64,000 bases of DNA from Silurus meridionalis (taxonomy: Eukaryota > Chordata > Actinopteri > Siluriformes > Siluridae). Made by a program: the position numbers and the translations under genes. This document shows, in pieces, positions 12,601 to 24,200 of the stretch (positions within the stretch are counted from its first letter, which is position 1; every line of letters begins with the position of its first letter). The notes under the pieces were generated by a model. It was not told where the DNA came from. It ran no database searches and worked only from the letters and a program-made list of their open reading frames with translations. The stretch is taken from the NCBI RefSeq assembly GCF_014805685.1, contig NC_060899.1, forward strand, positions 13,916,954 to 13,980,953, read 5' to 3'.

Positions 12601-15600
12601 TACAAATATATTTTATAAATATATAAAATTACATTGCAATTCATTGTTCTTGATTAAAACAGCATATATATGATTTATTCCTATTTTGTGTCCCATTATG
12701 CAGTGTGAAAATCACTGGGGACACTGTGTAAAATGTAAATAAAAACAGAATGCAATGATTTGCAAATCTCAAAAACCCATATTTTATTCACAGTAGAAGA
12801 TAGAAACATCTGTTGCCCTAAAATCTACATATACTGTTCAGCATTGATGGAGCCTTTCCAAATGTGCAAGCTGTTCCACATGCACTCCCATAGCATCAGA
12901 GATTCAGATTAGTGATAACATGCCAGATTGTCCCTCTCCACTTCAGTCTGAGTGATGTGGTGTACATGGATTCCAAAATGAAATTAAAATTTTGATTCAT
13001 CTGACATTTTAAATGAGCTTTGGTCAGGAGACTTTGGCAGGGTTTCTGGATCATGTTTACGTATGCCTTCTTCTTTGCAAGATAGAGATTTAACCTGCAT
13101 TTGTGGACGACACTGCAAACTGTGTTCATAGACAATGATATCTGGATGTGTTAATGAGCCCATGCAGTGATTTCCATTACAGAATCATGACTGTTTTAAA
13201 AGCAGTGCCGCCTGAGGGCCCGAACATCACAGACATTCAATGTTGATTTTTGCTACTGTCCCTTTTGAACAGATTTTTTTCAGATTCTTTGAAACTTTTG
13301 ATGAAATGACGTGCTGTAAATGATGAGATATTCAACTGTTTTCCAATTTCATTTTGAGGTACATTATTCTGAAATTGTTCCACAATTTGTAGACACGGTC
13401 TTTCACAGATTGGTGAAACTCTGCCCATCTTTACTTCTGAGAGACTCTGTCTCTCTAAGGTGCACTACTTATACCCAATCATCTCACTAACAGGTTGTCA
13501 ATTAACCTAACTGTTTCTCCAACTGTTTAACTTCAATAGCATTTACATTTTGCATGTCGCAGCCATCGAATTCAAAATTACCTTATTTTTCCTTAAATTG
13601 TACATTTCCTGTTTAAACATTTGATATGCTTTCTATGTTCTATTGTAAATCAAATATGGCTTTATGAGATATCATTGCATTCTGTTTTTACATTTTACAC
13701 AGCGTTTGGGATTGTAGAAAACCCACTGAAGGCAGAATGAAAGTGTGACGTAAGAGATCATTTTTTGCTGTGGGTTTAAGTGAGTCTGTCACCTGCCAAA
13801 TATCAGCTGGTGCTTTTTTTTTTCTTTGAGAATTGCAAACCAACCAGGTAGCTTTAGGTTGCTAATTGGCACATGTTATCGTTTGGTGTATCATACATTG
13901 CACTGTATGTGTTAAGCATATCGCAAGCTGAAATGCTGACATGCTTAGGGTTATTGAAAAGAAAACACAATCCTATGATCTGTCATGAGCCAACTCAAAG
14001 TAAGCAGAACAATGGGACTCCAGAGATTAGCACCTTTGAGAGACTTACCATGAATCGCATTATCAGCTCATTAGTTAAAATCTCATCTCTGGGGTGCCAC
14101 AGTACTGCCTAAGGATTTTTTTTTTGTACTGTCTTCCGAAGCAGAGTTTTGGTATTTTCCTTCTATTAATCACTTTACACATTTGATTGAAATGGCCTGT
14201 TTTTCCTCCCAAGATGCCTCATTAGTTTTCCAAACAACAAAATAACAGAATTAACTGTTTCAACCTTCTTTTCCTTTCCCCTTCTTAATGTGTCAGGACA
14301 AGCGACGGCGATACAGCATGATGCGTTCCAACGAGTCTGCAAGCTCTGTGTTCTACCACAGTCAGGAGGAGGACCTGGGAAAGAGTTGCTCAGATAGCCA
14401 CGGTGCTGCCAGGGATATATCAGGCACAGGAATGTTTGATGCCCACCAGAACACCATGTCTGAAAGCAGTACTAGCATGGTGGAACAAGACGGCATTGGT
14501 AATAACCTGGAACTTTAAATCGTTTAAAGTTGTCTATATAGTAAGATGTATAAGTCTAGAAACCTAAGAGGTACTAGTCAGTATTAGGTATTAATCCTAT
14601 TATTGGATGTTTTGTGTGCTGGATGTACATGTAGTGCTGACGACACACATCCATTCAAGCTTCATTCAATCAAGAAATCTCAAAGGACCGCTTCAAAATG
14701 TAAAAAAAACCTATAATGGCAAATTTCTGTACCCTAATAAACCAATTTATTTGCTTTCTTTTTTTCTCAATGTAATGATGCAAACTAGCTGTAGTCCCTG
14801 AAGCCTAGAAACTCTTAGAATCACCGGTCTTTATTAAAAACATGTTTAATAACCCCATTCCGTCCTTTTGTTTGCCTTCCTCTATGGCCTCGTGATTTGT
14901 TTAATTATGGAAATTTCCATCGCAGGGATTAATATTAGCTCGTCTCCAAGAAGGCGTGCATACAGCACCAATCAGATTGAAGATTATAATCCTCTAAAAA
15001 AGGCCTACACATCCAGTGACCCAAGCTCAGTGGTGGGGAAGAACCCTCTTAGGAGAGCCAAGGTCCAGGAGCTCATCGGACATATGAGTCCTGAGAACGG
15101 CGCCCAGTGGAAAATGAACTACCCGGTTAGTAAGGATTTAAAATGATATTTCTGTGATATGAGTTATCCTTTTTTAGGGCATTTTATAACCGAGAAGTGA
15201 ACTTATTGACGTTTAATATCAGGAATATAGTCTAATTTGTGTCCAATTTAAGCGTCTCAAAATAAATAACCCTGTTCCTGAAAGGTCTCAGAATAAACAA
15301 ACACACAGCACCATGAAGCCCACCATGATACCAAAACAAGCCCAAGACAAGTTTACAAAAGTATGTTTTGTAAATTGACCAAAAAACTGCAAGTTGTTTC
15401 CTGCAGATAACTATGTTTGTGACATAAAAAATCTCGAATCTTGAATCCATATCGCCAGCGTGAGCTACTAGGCTCTTCCTGGTTAGCGGCTATCGCTACT
15501 GATTATTTAGCGTTTTCATGCATACGCAAAATTATCTTATTTCCAGTATGAAGTGACTGGACACAGTGACAATACACTAACTGTAGTTTCTTTTTTATAC

Positions 15601-18600
15601 CCCTGGCATTGTTGTGTACGTTTTGAAGTTTAAGAATAATAGTCCAACAAAAGTCCAAGGGCGGAGACTAAACAAATTTGCTGTCTGCCACGTTATATAC
15701 GTTCCCGAGGAGATTTAGATTTTAACTTTGTTCCGCACGGAAAAAGAATTGCATTCATATATATATATATTAGTCTCATTAAATACATAATTATATCATG
15801 GGAATACTGAGACTGTAAGAAAGACATTGATCAGAGAAGCAGTCAAGAAGCTAAAAAATAACTTCCACCACCATGCTTCAATATTGGAATGGTGATCTCA
15901 GACTGGTTGGGTTTCAAAAAAGCCATAAAGTCTACCATTTTGCATTAAGGCCAAAAAAGTTCTCAAATCAGAGTTTCAGAGTAATCCAGAAGAGGTTCCG
16001 CACCAAAAATAGGTCCCTGGTTGTTTAACTTACTTATAAATATTTTTTTTTTTTTACAAATGATTTAATGGTGACTGCTTTGTATTAGATACCAGACCTC
16101 ATTAAATAGAGAATCATTAATAAAAAAAGTGGTAAAAGGCTTTTGCTAGTGTGTATAATTGCAGTTGTTTTATACACATGAACGTATCTTAAAATTCCGT
16201 CTCAAGGTTATATTTCTTTTATCAACGCCTTGGCTAATCTCTCCGGTGCCATCTGTCGCTGCTGAGCATCCGGCATGACGATCAGAGTCTAAAGGAACAA
16301 AACCCTGAGGATTCCACTGTTTATACACAGGAGTTATTAGATCACTTTCGCAAACTTGAGTCCAGACTCTGAAACAATTCCATTTTCTTCCTGTCACATC
16401 TGTACACACATATAGTTTTGCCTATTTTGGTAGTGCAGCCCATTCCCTGGACAATTATATCAAGGCAGAAATGTACATTTCATAAAAGTAATCCAAGTCT
16501 CAGACACACCGTCTTCCAGGTAGACACTGGTAATGACTTCCTGCGGTGCATGGCCACATTCCCTGTAATGCGAAATCTCCTTTGGTTCAGTTGGCAGGGG
16601 GAAAAAAAAGAAAGGTTTATTCACTGTCATGGAAAGATGTGTCAGTGCCGCAATTGCCATGGCACTGGAAAGATAATGAGGTGACAAAAATATGCCCGAG
16701 CCAAAAAAGGAACATGAATGCAATCAAGAATACAAAGCAAGGATGCGAGTCTCCTCCTTTTCCCTCGCTCTTAACAAGGACTATCTCATGCACCAACCTC
16801 ATAGATTTCTTAAAAAAAAATGAGTGTAGGAACATTATTCACAAGCATATGTTTATTAAACCAAACTGTGTTTCCTAGTGACCGCTGAGAATGGCATTTG
16901 TAGAATTTTATCCATTTCCAGTGCAGTCAAAGTATAAGCGACACTCTTTTTTCACAAAGCATGTCATGATATTACTTAAAACAATGAGCCACAGGTTGTT
17001 AATACTTCACTAATACATTAATATATCGGTCAGGGGTCTTTCATTGATACGCTTCATTATTCATTATCAAAGGAGCATCGATATGCAGATTGAGAGGAGC
17101 ATGACAGGACATTGTTCAGTGAGACGAAATGAACAAGGCTTTTATAAAAGTTAAATGAATAACAGTATTATAAGAACCTGTGATTTAACCCTGGCTGTGA
17201 ATTACAATACATTCGAAAAAGAGCACTTTTAAAATGAGGGGAAAAAAAGAAAGAAATTGTAATTGTGCAGCATGTGGTGTAACATGGAGCTCTTTCCTTT
17301 TCATCATCTCTGTTGGAAATAAATAAAGCGAACGCACATTGTGAAAAAAGTCGTAAACATATTTTCCACAAAGATTCTTTTTTACAATGTGCAAAAAAAA
17401 CCATGTAATGTTTTTGGATATGAATGCTACTCTTAACTGTAATACAGTATAATAATTCTCAGACATCTATTGCACACTTTTCTGGCGATGAGCTTCAGAA
17501 TATTGAAATCTGATTGGCTTGTTACACTTCTCTACAATAGTTTTTTCAGTAAGACATATTTGAACACAGCAGGAAAAACAGTCCAAATCAGGATTTTAAA
17601 AAAGGGTCAAGGAGTCTGTACTTTTCCAGAAAGCAAACTAAATCATTTGACAACAAAAGGTCTCTTCTACTGAAATCAGGCAGTTCTTGGACAAAATGTA
17701 ATTGATGAAAGAACTAAGTAGGTTATAGGTTATAAATTCAAAGGTATTTTTATGGAGTTTAGTTGCATTTTAACTTTGAATAATTAAAATTCTACACCAG
17801 ACCCTGAATGTCATTTAGGAAGTGAGAGGTCTTTGTAAATTGACAAGCAAGTGCAAACAATTCCTAATCTTGCTTCACATGCTGGTAGTCCACTATAAAT
17901 TTCCTCTGAGAACACATTTTTACAGCTGCCACATAATGAGGTGAACTTTAAACTCGCTATCCTCTCAGCTTTAGGGCACATTTATACCATACTCGCTACA
18001 CAACAAGAATGCTAAAACATTTTTGGACGTTCTTCACGTGCAGCCCCAGCTGGCCAGCCTGTGTGCCACTTCATCCAAAGGGCATGAATGCCCAGCGCCT
18101 GACGAACCCCATGGAGGCTCAGAACCAGAGGAATCCCAGGTGAACCCCAGTGTACCGCTCGCCACCCGTGGCCTGAACAAGGAGAATGGCTCCAAATCCT
18201 CCAGTGACAGCCCTTCCCTAGGCAGCACAGGAGAAGCAGGTACGTTTTTATTTCACAATGAAACCCTGTGTAGATCAATAGTGTCAGAATGAATGCGGTG
18301 TATGCTGCAATTGAGTGGTTGAGTAGTCTGAGGGACACAGCATGTTGTTAAAATAATGTCTGATTGGTATGAATGCTAGTTGTACCATGAAGTGGAAGTG
18401 AAAGCCAATGGAGACACCAGTGGGGGCATGAGAATGTGAATGCATGCTCAATAATCAACCACAAAGACCAATGTAGTATTCAAAGACAGCTGCTCATGGT
18501 ATTAAATGGGTTTATTTTTTTATTGATCAGTGTTATGTAACTATAATGTAATCACTTATACTATGGGAACTTACTATAGGTGTGAAACCTTTTGGAATTC

Positions 18601-21208
18601 ATATGGATGTCCAGGGGTCCCCAAAATCTTTTCTGTGAGGACCACATCCATTTTCCTTTTTTAATAGCAGTGATTCAGTGAATATCAGTATTATTGTGGA
18701 GATTTTTGGAGATACTTATGCATATGGTTGGTGGATCAATCTAACAAATAATTAAGCTATGTTAATAACTAGAGTTCAACGTGGATTTCTTTCCAATACT
18801 GATAGCTGGGTTTGATCGCACTTCCCGATAACCAATAAATAAGTTGGATACTGGATAAAAAACCAGCACTCCATTTAAAGCAGTGTTATATAAATGATAA
18901 TGTAAATAATAAATTGTCAATAATAAATATAATATAGCGCTCTCCGTGCAGCGTGCAGTTTCACGTTTTAAAAACATACAGCACGTGGTGTCAGTGATTT
19001 GCCTCTAGAGGCCGCTCTCTAATGATCTCAGACCGGTATGGATTTTTTTCCGATAGCTAACAGCTCCAGTAATCAACTTTCGGTGCCACGACCTTTAATT
19101 AATAATTAAGGGGAATTTTGTTTGGAAGCCAACCTTTATTATTGAATACAGATATAATGTGAATAAAAAAATCAAAATATGTCTCTGGCATTGTTCTGAT
19201 TGCTGTTTAAAAAGTGAGAGCGAGCCTTATTCAGCCAGCGGGCTATAGTTTGGGGACCCCTGCTTTAAACCATTTGTTAACAAAAAATGAGAGAATAAAA
19301 TGAAAATATTGTTTATTGAGAAAGATTCCTGATTTAGCCCATGTATTGCTCTGCTTTTGCAATGCATAAGCCATTCAAGATAAATGTTCCACCCACTCTT
19401 GCCACCGTAATTATGAGCTTCCAGATGGAATCATAATGTATGTCAGACAGGCAGATGTTTACTCCGCTGAGTTGTTGCTTGCAGATGGCTACGGTCATCA
19501 GCTCTGCGAAGCGGAAACGCCCCAAGACCCGCACAGTCCAGAGTACAAGCCTGTGAGCACAGGTAAAGGTGACTGCAAGGCCATGATCTCAGGACTGCTG
19601 TGTGGGAAACCTGTGAAATGGGAGGTGTGCTTCGACATCGAACCTTTCCTGAAAGGTCGCGAGCGGGAGGAAAAGGTTCACGAGGATCTGTGGAATGAAA
19701 CGTTCCACCACCTGGCTGCACGGTCAATTATCCAAGACTTTGAGCAGATGGCTGACAAAGAGTGTGAGATTGAGCATGGTAAGTCATGAGTCGAGACTTT
19801 TTTTTACAAATACATGTAGCGGTTAAAGTAACCTAGAATATAGATTTGAGAGATCTATGTGAGAGATCGCATGACTATCTGATTTCATTCAGGTTCTGGT
19901 AGGCGCTATCAGATGTATGCCATGCAGACTAGCAAAGCCTGCAACATCTTGAGCAAATACACAGCCTTTGTGCCCATTGACCTAGACAGCAATGAATATC
20001 TACCCATTTCTATTGAGTACCTCTATTCCGGTGAGTCACATCTTGGTTTACTTAATAAACTTTGGACTTTCTGTCGATATGTCAGCGTCTGTGTCTTGAG
20101 AATTTATTTAAACTATTTCCCAAAGGAGAAACATACTGACATACAGTTCCCTCATTTGTTCGAAGAACAGAAGTGAACTTCGCATTTATTCTATCTGGAT
20201 AAATTAATGAAGTTTTGGCAGCTGTCATATACAGATGTAGTCTTGACTATGCCAGAGTTGACTTGATACCGTATTGGATTTTTTAGCTATACTACTTGGC
20301 AGTCCCGATAACTTAAGACGTATATGATTTGTTGTATAATGTATACATTCATAAGTTTCCTGATTTGATTTGATGCCCCCATTTATCTACATTTTAATAT
20401 AGGACTTCCTACATACTGAATTCTACCCTTTAATTGGCAAAACGTCATTTTATGGCAGTGTTAAAATTTTTTAAAACATTCAACGTGCCAGAGAACCATC
20501 TCCTAATTTGTCAGCACTCGAGATTGGCACGTACTGCTAATTAGCAGACACTTGCAGCGGTCCTTGTTTATTCAACCCCCCAAAAAACTGAAGATAAGAT
20601 GGCAAGGCTTTCCGACTTTTACAGCGAAGCTGAAAAAGCATGAAGAATGCAAGAATTAGCTGCAAATTGTGAACGCTCGCGCCTGATCTAATTAGTCTAA
20701 TGCCAGTCTGTGTTTGCTCTCAGGGGAAAACAGGAAGGGTAGCTCACATTCGAGTCAGCGTTCAGGAAGCAGGAAGAGCCGCGGGTATTCGGGGGACTTG
20801 GGCCATACGCAGTCCGGCTGCCTAGCTGAAGGAGAAGACCAAACAATGGCAACTTGTAAGATATGTTACAATATTATCCACTATTTCTTATCTTTTGTAT
20901 TATATTAAAAACTAAAAGTATACTATTTAACATCCATTGCACTCACGAGCACACGCCTATGTCGAATAAAAGAAATAAAAAACTAATTTGTGATTTTTAT
21001 TCTAAGTTGAAGACAAAGCCTCTCCTTGTAGCACTCCATCATCAGCTGGATTGGAACGGTTCAGCTTCACAGAAGGTAAGGTTTCCTGGCACTAGAGCAG
21101 TAATAGTCTTGTTAAATGCACACACACTCCACAGGGAGTAGAGTAGTGCTGCTGCTTAAATGAACATCCTCAAGAACAAGTTATCCCTGAGGCAACCTGT
21201 TGCCTCTG

Positions 21209-21262
<54 letters not shown>

Positions 21263-24200
21263 ATTTATCTATCTGTTTCAGCCTCTCAGAGGAGTCCAAC
21301 GGTGAACTTGGACCATTCGCCAAGATCAGTGGAAAGTCTCTTCTCAGCCAGGTGGGTATGAGATCAAGAAAGACCACGTTCGTGAGTCATTATTTGATGC
21401 AAAGATGGAGAAGGACAATGTAGGAGAGAGAGAGAGATATTGGAAGTAGATACAAGTCGCCTATTTTTTATTGCACTTCTCTCTGCTAATAAATGTCACT
21501 CAGTTTTGGTAGGGGGCAAATTAGTGACAAAGCCCTCACTCTATTCCTCAATTCTACTCAACTCTACACACTGTGGCAAAGAAACTACAAATAACCTGCG
21601 TTTTCCCCACTTTTTACTCTTTTCTCACTAATGCATGCAGTAATGTCAATTCCCTTCAACATTGCTAATAGACAACCTACACTTCGATTATTGTGTACTT
21701 GTTTTTTCTTTTCCCCCTAAACAGGGCGTTTTGATCGCTTTTTGAGTGCTCATGATCAGCCGCTTGGTCAAAAGCGTTTATTCGACTGCCAAAGAACCAC
21801 AAGATAATGGATGCAGATGTAAATTCCATTGCGGACATTTCCACCAAACAGGCTAATCTACAATCTGATTATTCCATACTCACTTTCTCCCCTCACAGTG
21901 ATGCATATTGATTGCTTTTTGAGTGCTGTTGTCAGTCAAATAAAAAAAGGCCCAACATGTTGTGGAAAAAGCGCTACAGCAATCCATGGCCAGAAGCCCA
22001 AAATATATTATTGCATATGATTTATAGTATACAGTATAGATACTGTACCACCCCATATTGTAAATTTGTATATACTACATTCTCTATACACAACGGACCA
22101 ACTTAACTGAGCAGGTGAGGGTTAAGGGCCCTGTTTAAGGGCCTTGGCTACCAGTGGTATTTTGGAAGTGCATCTTTTTCACTCAAGGTGTCATGTTTTC
22201 AGAAAACCTCTCAGCTCGTTATTGTAGCACTCATATGGTTACTTACATAATCATTACTTACGCAATTTCTCTTTTTTATTCACTAGCTAGCCTACAATCC
22301 CACTTGAAGTATCTTGAGAACAGTGTGTGATTATACTGACAAAAGATTATATTTATATGTAAATATTTGATGTTTGGGTTTTTTTCAGTGATTGATGAAG
22401 AAATTTCATTCTGCCTGGTGTTTATAATTGCCAGGGGTGACTGGAAGTACATAATCATGTATCTGGAAATTAAGCCATCATTGCTCCAACTCATATACCA
22501 TATAATGATTCATGGCCAGGACTAGGACCTGGCAACAGTTAGGTTTTTTGTGTGTGAAAGCCACTTGTGGTTGTTTCACTTGTTTTGTCTGGGATTCCAC
22601 TCATCATGCTTTCCGTCATGTTTATTATTCATTGATATTTGAAGTCTTCTGTACTGCATTTAAGTTCATAGACTACAGTTTATGAAAGACTTATCCACTT
22701 GTATGTGATGTGTGTTCCATATTGATCTCTCAATAGTCTGTAAGCACACATGGAAGCTGATCTGAAAGTGTTCTGTTTAGTGAATAAGGCCCGGTTTGAA
22801 GATAAATTATTCTGTGTTGTGAGGAACGAGGTTTGCCTTCAGGGAGCATTTCATTAGATGTTTTTCCGACTTTTCTCTCAGGTTGAGCCTCAGCAGAACA
22901 CGACTCCTGACTAAAGCAGCCCGGGGCTTTATGTGCCGTGCACAAAACAAAGCTGATTCGGTGGGAGAGAGTGATAATGACAACAAAGACTACATCCCTT
23001 TGGTTTGTATTGTTTCATTCGGCAAAACACAATTTCCTCCAAAATTGCAGTCGGGAAATGGAATAATATCTGAAATAGCGGGGAGTTGCGAAAAATACTT
23101 ATAACTAGGATTTATAGGTTACAGTCCATTTCCTTTTCAGAAACATTTTCATGCTTGTTGGAAAGCCATACTTTTTTTTTTTGCCACTGAACCTTAGACT
23201 TGAATATAAATATTTTCATGAATTTGGCAAAAAATGGCCTGCTGGCTCACACTGAGTTCTTCAGGACATCGCAGTTTATTGTGACTGTTGAATCCAGAGT
23301 TAAATGTCAATTGGTCTCCAGGCCTCTCAGGCTGAAATGGAGTTGTTGACGTCCAGACAGCGCTTATCTTTAATGATGTACGGAAAAAGGACACTGAACA
23401 ATAGTCAGTAGAGATCCTTCATCTGTTTCTTATTTTCCTTCTTTATTTTTAGAACGAGTTGGAGATTTTCTCTAAGTCACAGCCTAGTTTCTATTTAACG
23501 ACCATGGTGCCAACAGCATTTAAATATGAATATGAGCTTCAGCTACACAACAGCAAATCCAAAACCACTACAGATAGACTAAAAGCACAAACGCACCTGA
23601 AGTCATAATAATAGTACAAATAATAGCACAACACAAAAAAATAAAACAAAACAGCAAAAACACCAACGTTGACACAGTCTACACAGGCTTCTCTTCCTGA
23701 CTGTCCTCTTGACTGTTGCAGGTGTCTCTGCAGCTGTCCTGTGGCGGGTTTGTCTTGGATGCTGCCTTGTGCGAGGCAATAAACGTCCCTATGGACAAGC
23801 TGAAGTGGACGTCGCCATTCACCAGCCACAGACTCAGCCTCCCACACCTTTCCCACTTCAGCAGCAGGAGAACTGACAGTCTGGAGGTCCAGCACAGCTC
23901 TTCACCTCCTCCCAAAGAATCCGATCTGTCTGAGTTTGAGGACACTGCGCCTCGCAGTCCCCGAACCGAGAGCAGCTCGTCCGGTTTGGGTGACGCCTCA
24001 GTCTCTCCAAGCTATTCACATTCTGACAGTGGACAGGGGTCCGATTTGGGGTATGTGGAGACACCGGTGTCACCCGGAGGCACACAGAGGATGGGGCAGG
24101 AACCAGAGGGTATGGTGTGGGCTACAGCCGTGGCCTTGGCATGGCTCGAAAACAACTCTGCAAGTCACTTCATTGAATGGGAGATGATTGCTGCTAAAGC

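Larger units (their letters stand above)
11421..14296 (+). other. vwa5b1 intron rich in retroelement and Tc1 remnants
   Basis: About 2.9 kb. It contains LINE reverse-transcriptase debris (11915-12425) and a Tc1-like element with recognisable termini (12720-13705). No host exon is seen between 13706 and 14296. Confidence 0.75.

Noticed and set aside
23539..23945. Reverse-strand ORFs over the last vwa5b1 exon
   Set aside because: Antisense shadows of a GC-rich exon; the forward frame is strongly supported by homology.
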